Below, in pieces: positions 20,326-28,656 of a stretch of 64,000 nucleotides of DNA (within the stretch, counting starts at the first letter, position 1; each line of letters starts with the position of its first letter). Made by a program: the position numbers and the translations under genes. Under the pieces are notes generated by a model, which saw nothing but the letters and a program-made list of their open reading frames with translations, was not told where the DNA came from and did no database searches. The stretch comes from Burkholderiaceae bacterium. Lineage in GTDB: Bacteria; Pseudomonadota; Gammaproteobacteria; Burkholderiales; Burkholderiaceae_C. The stretch lies in the NCBI GenBank assembly GCA_023954035.1, contig JAMLIT010000002.1, positions 1-64,000 on the forward strand. The letters are read 5' to 3'.

Positions 20326-20357
20326 AAACCCCAACCGTTCTCGGTTGGGGTTTTTTC
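20326..20357 (+). terminator. Terminator following ssrA, left island end
   Basis: AAACCCCAACCG / CGGTTGGGGTTT stem with four-base loop and T-run, six bases past the CCA end. An identical hairpin is found at 42872-42902, so this one most likely arrived with the island and replaced the original ssrA terminator. Confidence 0.9.
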
Positions 20358-20546
20358 TTGGCCGTTCCCCGCGTGTTTGCTGCGTTTGGGGGCATCGCCC
20401 TTCGGACGCGGGCGCGGCCGGGTCGCGCCGTCAGGCTCTCTGACGACTCTCTCTTCTCTGTTTTTCTCTGGCGTCCGTGGAGTGCTCCAAGGGCGACTTC
20501 CTTGCGCGACAAGGGTTTGGAGACGGTCGGTTGTGGTTGGAGACTG

Positions 20547-21221
20547 CTACAGCAGCGAGGACTGCGACGCCGCCGAAACGGGCCCCGCATCGAAGGTTTC
20601 CACGGGTGCGAGCCTCAGCAGGCTCTGCGCCTCGTCCACCGTGCCGCGCAGCCACTGCTCGGCGTCGCCCGCCTCTATGGGGATCACCGAGCGCTTGTCC
20701 TGCGCATCGGGTGGCAAGTTCGGTTCGGGTTTGTGCATCCGGCGCATCAGGGGGTGGGCGTCGGCGTTGAGGGTGAGCATCGTGTAGCTCTCAACCAATT
20801 CGCCGGTCGCCTTGTCCAGCCAGGTGTTCCACAGCCCGGCCAGCCCCCAGAGCGCACCATCGGCGCGGCGGAACCGCCACCAGACATTCTTGCCCGTCTC
20901 CCAACACGGTTCATCGAAAGACACGGCGGGAATGATGCAACGCTGCCCGCGCTTCCACGGATCGCGGAAGGTCGGCTTGGCCGCCAGTTCTTCGGAGCGC
21001 GCGTTGTTGGTCGAGTACGGCAGGTTGGCGGCTTTGGCGAAGAACGGGATCAGCCCCCACTGGCCGACTGCCAGTTCCGGACCGTCATTCGCCGCGCGGA
21101 TGAACGGCCCCTGCGCCCGGGGATAGACCTCCGGTGCCCACCAGCGCGGAGGATTGCGCCCGCCGATGTGCCAGAAGCGTTCGATGGCGGCTTGATCGGG
21201 TGAGACATAGCGGTTGCACAT
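20547..21221 (-). CDS. SRAP (YedK/HMCES-type) abasic-site DNA-protein crosslink protein
   Basis: 224 residues starting MCNRY: after Met removal the Cys becomes the N-terminal nucleophile that bonds to abasic sites in single-stranded DNA. Other family marks are PRWWAPEVYP, NARSEELAAKPTFRDPW and RCIIPAVSFDEPCWETG. The C-terminal half reads GLWNTWLDKATGELVESYTMLTLNAD with His in HPLMRRMHK. SRAP proteins are common passengers of prophages and islands. It lies about 190 bases inside the left border; that spacer contains only the terminator and pyrimidine-rich sequence. Confidence 0.9.
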   Translation of the reverse strand: MCNRYVSPDQAAIERFWHIGGRNPPRWWAPEVYPRAQGPFIRAANDGPELAVGQWGLIPFFAKAANLPYSTNNARSEELAAKPTFRDPWKRGQRCIIPAVSFDEPCWETGKNVWWRFRRADGALWGLAGLWNTWLDKATGELVESYTMLTLNADAHPLMRRMHKPEPNLPPDAQDKRSVIPIEAGDAEQWLRGTVDEAQSLLRLAPVETFDAGPVSAASQSSLL

Positions 21222-21275
21222 GGTGCGTATTCTCCCGGGTCGTGCCGCCTCACGATCCGGTGGCGCTCGGTCAGC

Positions 21276-21740
21276 CTAGCCGAACAGGCGCACCTGCTCA
21301 CGCCAGCCATACGGCCACGGGCGGCCGAGCACTTTCTCGACGGTGAGGCCGGGTTGACCGACCAGCTTCTCGACGACGTCGGGGGCCAGCAGCGTCAGGC
21401 GCATCAGCCGATGCACCTGTGAGCTGTCGATGCCTTCGGCCTCGGCGATCTCGGCCACGGATGCCGCGCGCTGCTCGTCCAGCAAGCGCTGCCAGTGATG
21501 CGCCAACCCCAGGGCGCGCATCATCGGAGTGTCCCGCGCGGCGGCGCGCGCCTGCCGTTCCGCTTCGGCCTGCTCCCTGAAAGCCTGCGGCGCGTCCAGC
21601 GGCGTGATGACTTCCTTCTTTACGCCGCGCCGCACCAGCCGCCACGGCACGAAAGTTTCCAGCTTCACGCCGCCCGCAGGCGACGGCAAGTGCCGAACGA
21701 TGGATTCGCCCTCGAAGCGCCCCCGGTGCTTCTTGCTCAC
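21276..21740 (-). CDS. ParB/KorB-like HTH protein (recombinase module 1, second copy)
   Basis: 154 residues. KLETFVPWRLVRRGVKKEVITP opens the conserved part; the centre (LGLAHHWQRLLDEQRAASVAEIAEAEGIDSSQVHRLMRLTLLAPDVVEKLVG) is a helix-turn-helix of the type in ParB/KorB proteins, and the end (WPYGWREQVRLFG) matches the neighbour's WFQRHPLPVDWEAQ. The GTG start overlaps the stop of the preceding gene (GTGA). It is a diverged paralogue of the next gene; only module 1 has two copies. The role may be DNA binding that directs or regulates the recombinase; this is inference. Confidence 0.75.
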   Translation of the reverse strand: MSKKHRGRFEGESIVRHLPSPAGGVKLETFVPWRLVRRGVKKEVITPLDAPQAFREQAEAERQARAAARDTPMMRALGLAHHWQRLLDEQRAASVAEIAEAEGIDSSQVHRLMRLTLLAPDVVEKLVGQPGLTVEKVLGRPWPYGWREQVRLFG

Positions 21741-22123
21741 GCGGGGCCCTCGAAGCCGCGCACGATGGCGCGCTGCGCCTCCCAGTCCACCGGCAGCGGG
21801 TGACGTTGGAACCAGATCAGGCTCATCCGGCGCGGTTGTCGCCCAGCCATCAGTTGCTCGACGATGTCCGGCGCGAGCAAGGTTAGGCGCAGCAGCTCGT
21901 TGATCACCGACTGATGCAGCCCTTCGGCGCGGCCGATGGCCGAGCCGCTTTCCATCTCCCCGGTATCGAGCAGGCGCTGCCAGTGGAAGGCCCGACCCAC
22001 ACCTTCAATCAGGGCGCTGTCGTGGGCCTCGCGTTCTTCGACCACCGGTTGCTGGACGAGGCGTTGTACGCCCCGGCGGCGCAGCGTCATCGGCACGAAG
22101 GTTTCGAGTTGGCCGTTTTTCAC
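21737..22123 (-). CDS. ParB/KorB-like HTH protein (recombinase module 1)
   Basis: 128 residues from the GTG at 22123, which overlaps the recombinase stop (GTGA); the longer frame upstream lies inside the recombinase gene and is not supported. It contains QLETFVPMTLRRRGVQRLV, then FHWQRLLDTGEMESGSAIGRAEGLHQSVINELLRLTLLAPDIVEQLMAG, a helix-turn-helix, and ends RHPLPVDWEAQRAIVRGFEGPA. The equivalents in modules 2 (45466-45903) and 3 (54552-55004) keep the same order of motifs. Confidence 0.78.
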   Translation of the reverse strand: MKNGQLETFVPMTLRRRGVQRLVQQPVVEEREAHDSALIEGVGRAFHWQRLLDTGEMESGSAIGRAEGLHQSVINELLRLTLLAPDIVEQLMAGRQPRRMSLIWFQRHPLPVDWEAQRAIVRGFEGPA

Positions 22124-23499
22124 GCTTCCACCTCCAGCAGTTCCGCGCCGACACCGCGTGGCGCGAACTCGCCGATCAGGGCGTCCCATCCCAGTTCACG
22201 CCACTTCACCCGGATGCCCTGCATCTCGTCGGTGTGGACGAGATCGACGCGCTCGATCATCAGGTTGGCGACGCGGTGGCGCTCGACCGGGAACAACTGA
22301 TCCCACACATCGTTGAGCCGCGCCATCGCCATCACCGTGCTGGCCTCGTCGACCTGCCCGCCGTTATTCTGGATGTGGCGCGCCACCGAGGCGATGGATT
22401 CGGGGCTGGTCAGCACCGTGCGGATCTGCGCCACGACGGCCGCCTCGATCTCAGCGGCAGGCAGACGTTCGTAGCTCTTGCCCGGCGCGCCGAACCGGCT
22501 CTCCGACTTGGAGACGTAGTATTGGTACTTGCGCCCGTTCTTGCGTGAGTAGGTGGGGTACATCCGTTCGCCCGAGGGGGCGTACAGCAAGCCACGCAGC
22601 AGCGCGTCGTTGCGCGATCTGATCTTGGTGTCCACGCCGCGCTCGTGGCTGTCGCGCGCCAGCACCGCGTGAACCTTGTCCCACAGCTCCTGCTCGATGA
22701 TCGGCTGATGCGCGCCCGGATACCACGTGCCCCGGTTCGATAGTTCGCCAAGGTAGATGCGGTTTCGCAGCACCTTGTGGATGTACTTCTTGTCGATGCG
22801 CGTTCCGGTACGCACACGCCCGTCCTGCGTCGTCCACGCCTTGGTGGTGACGCCTTCGTCGGACAGACGCGCTGCGATCTGCGTCGGCGAGCCGATGGTC
22901 AGCATCTCTTCAAACATGCGCCGCACCACGGCGGCCTCGTCTTTGTTGATCACCAGTAGGCGGTTGACCACGTCGTAGCCGATGGTGGGCACGCCGCCCA
23001 TCCACATTCCCTTCTTCTTGGCGGCGGCGATCTTGTCGCGGATGCGCTCGCCGGTGACCTCGCGCTCGAACTGCGCGAAGGACAGCAGGATGTTGAGCGT
23101 CAGCCGCCCCATCGAGGTCGTGGTGTTGAACTGCTGCGTGACCGAGACGAAGGACACCGACTGGCGCTCGAACACGTCCACCATCTTGGAGAAGTCGGTG
23201 AGGCTGCGCGTCAGGCGGTCGATCTTGTAGACGACCACGATGTCGATGCGCCCGTCCTGAATGTCGGCCAGCAGCCGCTTCAAGGCCGGGCGCTCAGTGT
23301 TACCGCCGGAGAAACCGGGGTCGTCGTAGTCGTCGGCGACCGGAATCCAGCCCTCGGCGCGCTGGCTGACGATGTAGGCGTGGCCCGCTTCCTTCTGCGC
23401 GTCGATGGAGTTGAATTCCTGATCCAGCCGCTCGTCCGAGGACACGCGGCAGTAGACGGCGCAGCGTTTGCGCGCCTTGGGTGAGGCAGTCTCGGCCAT
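22120..23499 (-). CDS. Large serine recombinase (module 1)
   Basis: 459 residues. The N-terminal resolvase domain has the catalytic serine at residue 20 in VYCRVSSDERLDQEFNSIDAQ, then the conserved DPGFSGGNTERPALKRLL and VVVYKIDRLTRSLTDFSKMVDVF and the long helix region SMGRLTLNILLSFAQFEREVTGERIRDKIAAAK. A recombinase domain follows. The region that is normally a zinc ribbon (GLLYAPSGERMYPTYSRKNGRKYQYYV) has no metal-binding cysteines. It probably catalyses integration or excision of the island unit. Start and stop overlap its neighbours. Confidence 0.92.
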   Translation of the reverse strand: MAETASPKARKRCAVYCRVSSDERLDQEFNSIDAQKEAGHAYIVSQRAEGWIPVADDYDDPGFSGGNTERPALKRLLADIQDGRIDIVVVYKIDRLTRSLTDFSKMVDVFERQSVSFVSVTQQFNTTTSMGRLTLNILLSFAQFEREVTGERIRDKIAAAKKKGMWMGGVPTIGYDVVNRLLVINKDEAAVVRRMFEEMLTIGSPTQIAARLSDEGVTTKAWTTQDGRVRTGTRIDKKYIHKVLRNRIYLGELSNRGTWYPGAHQPIIEQELWDKVHAVLARDSHERGVDTKIRSRNDALLRGLLYAPSGERMYPTYSRKNGRKYQYYVSKSESRFGAPGKSYERLPAAEIEAAVVAQIRTVLTSPESIASVARHIQNNGGQVDEASTVMAMARLNDVWDQLFPVERHRVANLMIERVDLVHTDEMQGIRVKWRELGWDALIGEFAPRGVGAELLEVEA

Positions 23500-23945
23500 C
23501 AGTTGCCTCCCTTCAGCAGGCCGAAGAATTCCGGCCCGCTGCGGTGCTGGCCGGTGATCTGGCGGGCTACGGCGGTCAGGCTCTTGAAGCTGCGGCCCTC
23601 GTACTCAAACAGACCTTCAGCGGTCACGGTCACGCGGTGATCGCGCGTTGCCCATTCGCGCAGCAGCACCGTGCCCGGCGCGAAGTTGAGGGCGCGCGGT
23701 TTGGCGCGCAGCTTGATCCGGGAATGCTTGGCTCCGATGGCCTCCAGACGCTGGCGGGTTTCCGCCGCGAGGCCGCCGAAGGCCTGCTCCTGCAACTTAT
23801 AGGCAAGGCGCGATTCGACATGGGTGCGGTTCGGGTGCGGTGGGCGGCGCTCGAAGTAGCGATCCCACAGCGTCCAGAGTTCGGCCATCGGCAGATGGCC
23901 CAGATCGGCGATCTGCGCCGCGATGGATGACGGGTTTTCGTTCAT
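23499..23945 (-). CDS. DUF2924 protein (recombinase module 1)
   Basis: 148 residues. The ATG at 23945 has a good RBS (GGAGAAA) and overlaps the upstream small ORF (ATGA); its stop overlaps the recombinase start (TGATG). Motifs: SSIAAQIADLGHLPMAELWTLWDRYF, THVESRLAYKLQEQAFGGL, PGTVLLREWATRDHRVTVTAEGLFEYEGRSFKSLTAVARQITG. DUF2924 proteins nearly always neighbour recombinases of this kind, but no biochemical role is known to me. A recombination directionality or accessory factor is a reasonable guess only. Confidence 0.82.
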   Translation of the reverse strand: MNENPSSIAAQIADLGHLPMAELWTLWDRYFERRPPHPNRTHVESRLAYKLQEQAFGGLAAETRQRLEAIGAKHSRIKLRAKPRALNFAPGTVLLREWATRDHRVTVTAEGLFEYEGRSFKSLTAVARQITGQHRSGPEFFGLLKGGN

Positions 23946-24136
23946 GACAATTTCTCCGGTTGAGAGGGAGTTGCATGAACGCGCTGGTCGGGCAGGAAGC
24001 CAAGGCGAACCGCACCCTCTGTCGCTTCCGGCGCAACGAGGGTGCGGACGATGGCCGCCGCGAGGATGGAGGTGACCTCCGCCGCGCGGGCGGCCGGGGT
24101 CATTTCGGATGGGGATGGCAGTTCGATGGTCGTCAT
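23942..24136 (-). CDS. Small conserved protein of the recombinase module
   Basis: 64 residues from ATG 24136. It contains EMTPAARAAEVTSILAAAIVRTL and ends GFLPDQRVHATPSQPEKLS. The counterpart in module 2 (47755-47973) has ERMTPEQRRHEIASLLANGLARL and GFSGNQRVHTDPVN, so the pattern MTP-x-x-R-x-x-E-(V/I) ... LA ... RL ... QRVH is kept, which supports real coding. It is the first gene of the module and overlaps DUF2924 by four bases. Function unknown. Confidence 0.65.
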   Translation of the reverse strand: MTTIELPSPSEMTPAARAAEVTSILAAAIVRTLVAPEATEGAVRLGFLPDQRVHATPSQPEKLS

Positions 24137-24227
24137 GGCAGTTCCGGGGATTGCAACTGCCTGAGATCGTCGGCCGGAACGTCCGAAAGGGATGGCAACG
24201 CAGGGTAATGGTCTTGCAACTATGCCA

Positions 24228-24269
24228 ACGCAATGTTTTCTTGCGTTTACTACTTTGCAAGCGTAAAAT
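24228..24269 (+). promoter_or_regulatory. Promoter and operator-like inverted repeat before the XRE-ImmA gene
   Basis: TTGCGT at 24241 and TAAAAT at 24264 are spaced 17 bases, a strong sigma-70 match. ACGCAA (24228) and TTGCGT (24241) form an inverted repeat that covers the -35 box, a likely autoregulatory site for the XRE domain. It sits in the divergent spacer with module 1. Confidence 0.6.
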
Positions 24270-24292
24270 GACGGTTTCGGAGGTGCCACCCC

Positions 24293-25414
24293 ATGCTCGA
24301 CAAGATCTCGCACAAGCTGATCGGCTTCCGCGTAAAGGCGGCGCGCGAGGCCAAGGGCTGGACGCAGGATCAGCTCACCCAAGGCCTAAGCCTGAACGAC
24401 CGCCAGTCGGTTTCCGACATTGAGAACGGCAAGCGCACGCTGCGGCCGGAGGAGATGCTCGCCCTGTCCGATCTACTGGATCGGGACATCGACTTTTTCA
24501 TCGACCCCTTCGCCGTCGCGGGCGAGGCGCAGTTCAACTGGCGCGCCGATCCGGGCGTGTCCGAGGACTGCCTGGACGGCTTCGAGCTGAAGGCTGGTCA
24601 ATGGATCGGGATGCTGCGCTGGCTGCGCGAACAGCGCGACAGCCGGGCCAGCGTGCTCAAGCGCGCATTGCGTCTGTCGACCCAGTCGTCCTACGAGGAT
24701 GCGCAGGACCGCGCGGAAAGTCTGGTCGCAGAACTTGATCTCGGCGTCATCCCTGCCGAAACCCTGATCGACAAGGTCGAGCGCGAACTGGACATCCCGG
24801 TGCTGTTCGTCGACACGGTCGAAACCGCTGACGGCAAGTCGATCTCCGGCGCGACCTGCCATCTGGAGGAGATGGGCGTCATTCTCATCAACCGCAATGA
24901 AAGCGAGGCTCGGCGCTTCTTCGACCTCGCCCACGAACTCTTTCACGCCCTGACGTGGGATGCGATGCGGCCCGAGCACCGGGAGTCGAATTCCTTCGAG
25001 GAGCGCACCAAGGGCAAGCGCATCGAGCAGTTGGCGAACAGCTTCGCAGCGGCGCTGCTGATGCCACGCGCCTCGCTCGACAAACTCATCGACAAGGAGC
25101 GTGTCGACGATATCGCGCATCTGTGCGAGGTCGCTGCGCTGCTGCGCGTCGCACCGGTGGCGCTGGCGTGGCGGCTGTTCAACCTCAAACTCATCGGCGA
25201 CGACACTCGGCAAAGCCTCTCGCAGGAGAAGCAGCGTCCCTCCGTGTCCGGGTCACCCAAGCGGTTCTCACCGTCTTTCGTGAAGATGCTGCACGAGGCG
25301 CTGGACAACGGTCGGCTGTCGGCGCGCAAGGCGGCCAAAGCCATCGGCCTTGGCCTTGGTGGCTTGACCGAACTGTTCGGTCAGTACGACCTGCCCGCGC
25401 CCTTCGAGCTTTGA
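24293..25414 (+). CDS. XRE-HTH / ImmA-IrrE metallopeptidase-type regulator
   Basis: 373 residues. An N-terminal HTH (residues 8-65: KLIGFRVKAAREAKGWTQDQLTQ, SVSDIENGKRTLRPEEMLALSDLL) is fused to an ImmA/IrrE zinc peptidase domain with HELFH at 214-218 in RRFFDLAHELFHALTW and a third-ligand helix KRIEQLANSFAAALLMP. The C-terminus (KMLHEALDNGRLSARKAAKAIGLGLGGLTELF) resembles another small HTH. Proteins of this build repress mobile-element or toxin genes and can cleave a repressor upon stress. The RBS is CGGAGG. It is followed at 12 bases by a PIN-domain gene, suggesting joint function. Confidence 0.88.
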   Translation: MLDKISHKLIGFRVKAAREAKGWTQDQLTQGLSLNDRQSVSDIENGKRTLRPEEMLALSDLLDRDIDFFIDPFAVAGEAQFNWRADPGVSEDCLDGFELKAGQWIGMLRWLREQRDSRASVLKRALRLSTQSSYEDAQDRAESLVAELDLGVIPAETLIDKVERELDIPVLFVDTVETADGKSISGATCHLEEMGVILINRNESEARRFFDLAHELFHALTWDAMRPEHRESNSFEERTKGKRIEQLANSFAAALLMPRASLDKLIDKERVDDIAHLCEVAALLRVAPVALAWRLFNLKLIGDDTRQSLSQEKQRPSVSGSPKRFSPSFVKMLHEALDNGRLSARKAAKAIGLGLGGLTELFGQYDLPAPFEL

Positions 25415-25426
25415 GGTGAATACGCG

Positions 25427-25948
25427 ATGCCAGAAGTTCGCGTATTCGCTGACACGAATGTCATCCTCGAAGCCTTCCGCACGCGGTGCTGGACAGCTAT
25501 CACCACACACTTCCTCGTCGAAACCGTCGAGAAGTGCGTCGAGGAAACGCTGACCGGCGACCCCTCCGATCCGCGCCATTTTGCGGTTGCGCCCGCTGAA
25601 CTCCACGCGGGCCTCGCCGCCCGGCACCCGGTCACCCGCACGGAACTGGCCACGCTGGTCACCAGCCATCCCGGATGCATGACGCTGGACGACGGCGAAA
25701 AACATCTGTTTGCCTGGCTGCACGCCAGCAAGCTGCTGCCGTCAAACGTCATCGTCGTCACGACCGCCGACAAGGCCGCTCTCGTGGCCTCGAATGGACT
25801 GGGCTGGCTCAACTGCATGACCTCGCTGGAAGACCTCGCCCGCAAGGCGGGCGTCGGTCGCGTCAATCTGGACGCCCTGGCTCTGCAGTACCGCGAAGAC
25901 TGGCTGTCCAGCATCAAGACCAAGATCATGTTGGGAATCATCCCGTGA
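25427..25948 (+). CDS. PIN-like domain protein (putative ribonuclease partner of XRE-ImmA)
   Basis: 173 residues. The first strand RVFADTNVILEAF carries the Asp-9/Asn-11 pair of PIN nucleases; further acidic residues occur in LVETVEKCVEETL, TLDDGEKHLFAW and VTTADKAALVASN, in the order expected for the PIN metal site. PIN proteins are commonly RNases in toxin-antitoxin systems. Here the cognate partner would be the XRE-ImmA protein just upstream (12-base spacing). Activity is inferred from motif order only. Confidence 0.72.
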   Translation: MPEVRVFADTNVILEAFRTRCWTAITTHFLVETVEKCVEETLTGDPSDPRHFAVAPAELHAGLAARHPVTRTELATLVTSHPGCMTLDDGEKHLFAWLHASKLLPSNVIVVTTADKAALVASNGLGWLNCMTSLEDLARKAGVGRVNLDALALQYREDWLSSIKTKIMLGIIP

Positions 25949-26011
25949 AGTCGCCGCGCTGACGGTGCCGACGCAAGCGAGGCCACTCAGCACCAACCCA
26001 AGGAGCATCGA

Positions 26012-28276
26012 GTGGCCAAGAAGTCTCACAAGAACAGCAAGCACCTCGCCGACCTGATCGAGTCGGCAACCGTCGCCGCCATCCGACTGCTGGCGCAGGT
26101 CGAAAAGTTCGCCATGCTCGGCGGCATCGAGGCGTCCCTGCCCGAAGATCAGGCGCGCGCGGCACTGCGCGAACACATCCTCACGCTCAAAAGCGATGAC
26201 GTCACCATCGCCGACCAGGAATCCGTGCGACTGCTGCAGCTCGTGCGGTTTCGCACTGAGGAGATGCTGGAGCACGCATACGGCGAGCTGGAGTTCGAGC
26301 AGCACGCGGAGATCGCCACCTTCGATAGGTCGGCGGATGCGATGACCCGGCTGATCTGGCTGCGCGTGAAGGCGTCTCACGTTTTCGATCAGATCGAGAC
26401 CATCTACCTGACCCACCACTTCCACGGGCACAAGAAGTTCCTGGGCTTCACCGTGCGCGATGGCGACGGGCGCGACTTCCAGTGGACGCCGGAGGTCGAG
26501 AAGAAGCTGCACGAAGGCGTGGGAGAGATCCTCGAACTGGACGACGAGGCCAAGCAGAACTGCGAGCTGATCCACTTTGAAATGGACGAAGGCGATGCGG
26601 GCACCCAGCGCCGCATGCACTATCTGGTCGTTTACCACCCCGGCAAGATGAAGCTGCTGCGGCAGATGAAAGATCGCCGCCGCGATCTGCTGGTCTTTAC
26701 GCCTGCATTAGAAGCGACGCTGGTGTACGACCCCGCAGCGAACAAGGTGCATGTGCTCTCGGACAAGCGCGGTACGGCGCAACGCCTGGCCAATCACTTC
26801 GTCGCAGTAGGCTTCGATAAGCCGCTTTCGAAGCAGCCCGTGGGGGCGATTAGCTACGAGCTGGGCACGTTCAAACAGCCGGTCGACCTTCGCGCCGCAA
26901 CCGCCAGGGGTGCGGTGATCTTGGAGGCATGGATTTCCTCGCTGACCGTCACCCTTGGGCATACCCGGCACACCGTCACCATTTCGATGGCGAACAACGA
27001 CAGCGTCTGGAGTGTGTCCAACTCACACTTCGGCGATCACAACCCGCTGTCGAGCTGCCGCTCCGTGGTCGAGGTGAAGCTCTCCTTCTCGATCCGCTTC
27101 GACGGGGAACAGGAAACACGGGCCCTGGACATCACGGTGGATCAGCGCGGTTCCTGCAATCTGCTGAACTTGCCCGATCCGCGCTTGCGCCAATGTGGTG
27201 AAGACATCCTGACCTCGCTGGGCGTGATGAAGCGCGTCGAACCGGCAAAGGTCGGTGCCGATCTTGCTCTGTTCCGAGCCGAGATAAAGTTGCTCGACCT
27301 CGCAGGCCAGGAGGTGGATGGTCATCTGCTGGCGGCGCTTGGCCTGACAGCCACCGATCTGGTGAGCAAGGGCCTGCTCAAGCAAAAGGCTCCGGGCGAT
27401 TACATCACCGTTCCCATCGAAGACGACGACGGCCAACAGGGATTCCGCCGCCTGAAGGTCAGCTTCAACAGCACCAGCACTTCGGCGGCGGACGAGATCA
27501 CCGGCGAACGGTACAACCTGACTGAAGGCGACCTCTGCCGGTACGACATCAGCAAGGGGTACCTGCGCGAACGGCTCGACCAACTGCTCCGGCCACAACT
27601 GGTTGACATACCGCTGACCGTGGATGAAGAGGAGCCCTACGTGCTCGGCAACTACCGGATGGGCGATCAGCGCATTCCGGTCGCGCTGGTCTCCCGGCTG
27701 TGGGAGCCCAAGCACGCCGACAAGCTGGACACGAAACTGCGGCAGTCGAATCTTGGCCTCACCATCGTGCTGTCGACGACGACGGGCCAGCCGCGCCGTT
27801 TCCTTGGGCCCGGCATCGTTGTGTCACTGGATGCGCTCACCAAGGATTCCAACGGGAAGGTGTTGATTGATCTCGCCCCGGTCGAGGCGGAGATTCGCCG
27901 TCGGCAAGCCGACGCCACCACAACCGATACACCGCGTCTCATCAAGGACGACGCGCGCAGCGGCACGCTGCACGGGCCGTGGCCAGACCCCTGGACGTTG
28001 ACCAAGAAGGACTGGCTCGATGTGGTCGAAGTATTCGTCAACGGCTGGGCGTCCGGACGGCGCAAATGGACAAAGGCGCAGATCGAATCTGCGTCGGGTG
28101 TTTCATTCCGCACGATGGCCGAGTTGTTCCGTGGCGCACCGGAGTGGCTGACGTACTTCCGGGGCGCAGATGGAAACGCCAAGCCCCGTATTTGGGAACT
28201 CAACATCGGCACCCCCGACTATCTGGGCTCCGCGCAGGCAACAGACGACGAGCCAGCGGAATCCGAAACTGCCTGA
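26012..28276 (+). CDS. Large protein of unknown function downstream of XRE-ImmA/PIN
   Basis: 754 residues, GTG start preceded by AAGGAG. I recognise no family. Visible features: lysine-rich start (MAKKSHKNSKHLADLIESA), helical first 200 residues, a mixed central part with many beta-like stretches (WISSLTVTLGHTRHTVTISM), no membrane segments, no P-loop and no signal peptide. Near the C-terminus WTKAQIESASGVSFRTMAELFRG looks like a helix-turn-helix. It lies 63 bases after the PIN gene in the same direction and could be the third member of that cassette, or an independent cargo gene. Confidence 0.6.
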   Translation: MAKKSHKNSKHLADLIESATVAAIRLLAQVEKFAMLGGIEASLPEDQARAALREHILTLKSDDVTIADQESVRLLQLVRFRTEEMLEHAYGELEFEQHAEIATFDRSADAMTRLIWLRVKASHVFDQIETIYLTHHFHGHKKFLGFTVRDGDGRDFQWTPEVEKKLHEGVGEILELDDEAKQNCELIHFEMDEGDAGTQRRMHYLVVYHPGKMKLLRQMKDRRRDLLVFTPALEATLVYDPAANKVHVLSDKRGTAQRLANHFVAVGFDKPLSKQPVGAISYELGTFKQPVDLRAATARGAVILEAWISSLTVTLGHTRHTVTISMANNDSVWSVSNSHFGDHNPLSSCRSVVEVKLSFSIRFDGEQETRALDITVDQRGSCNLLNLPDPRLRQCGEDILTSLGVMKRVEPAKVGADLALFRAEIKLLDLAGQEVDGHLLAALGLTATDLVSKGLLKQKAPGDYITVPIEDDDGQQGFRRLKVSFNSTSTSAADEITGERYNLTEGDLCRYDISKGYLRERLDQLLRPQLVDIPLTVDEEEPYVLGNYRMGDQRIPVALVSRLWEPKHADKLDTKLRQSNLGLTIVLSTTTGQPRRFLGPGIVVSLDALTKDSNGKVLIDLAPVEAEIRRRQADATTTDTPRLIKDDARSGTLHGPWPDPWTLTKKDWLDVVEVFVNGWASGRRKWTKAQIESASGVSFRTMAELFRGAPEWLTYFRGADGNAKPRIWELNIGTPDYLGSAQATDDEPAESETA

Positions 28277-28353
28277 GCGACAGGCCCTTGTAATTTCCGC
28301 GTGATTTCTGCGGGAAGGCTGCGAAATATCGCAAGCCCTGCGGCAAGAAAGTA

Positions 28354-28380
28354 GGAGCACCCCAACAAAAGGAGTGCTCC
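28354..28380 (+). promoter_or_regulatory. Hairpin overlapping the RBS of the AlpA-like gene
   Basis: GGAGCAC (28354-28360) and GTGCTCC (28374-28380) can pair, with the AAAAGGA part of the ribosome site in the 13-base loop. It may influence translation of the gene starting at 28383. Confidence 0.45.
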
Positions 28381-28382
28381 TC

Positions 28383-28646
28383 GTGCAAAACCAAGTCCCT
28401 TCCATTCAAACCAGCCGGGTTCTCAACCGGCTCAACCCGGCCGGTGCCGCACGCATCGCCCTTGACGAATTCGAGCTGGCCGCCCGCTGGGGTTTGTCCG
28501 TCAAAACCCTGCGCCGCTGGCGGCAGGAACAGCTCGGCCCGGTCTTCTGCAAGCTCGGCGCGCGCGTCACCTACCTGATCTCCGAGATCGAAGCCTTCGA
28601 GCGTCGCGTTTCGCGTCACTCGACCTTCACTCGTGCGTACCAGTGA
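28383..28646 (+). CDS. AlpA/excisionase-like small HTH protein
   Basis: 87 residues. The core LDEFELAARWGLSVKTLRRWRQEQLGPVFCKLGARVTYLISEIEAFERR is a winged helix of the MerR/AlpA/Xis type. I chose the GTG at 28383, nine bases after GGAG; an earlier in-frame GTG at 28374 overlaps the RBS. Such proteins act as excisionases or regulators of prophage genes. It opens the phage-like block that runs to about 37 kb. Confidence 0.7.
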   Translation: MQNQVPSIQTSRVLNRLNPAGAARIALDEFELAARWGLSVKTLRRWRQEQLGPVFCKLGARVTYLISEIEAFERRVSRHSTFTRAYQ

Positions 28647-28656
28647 GGGGACGGCC

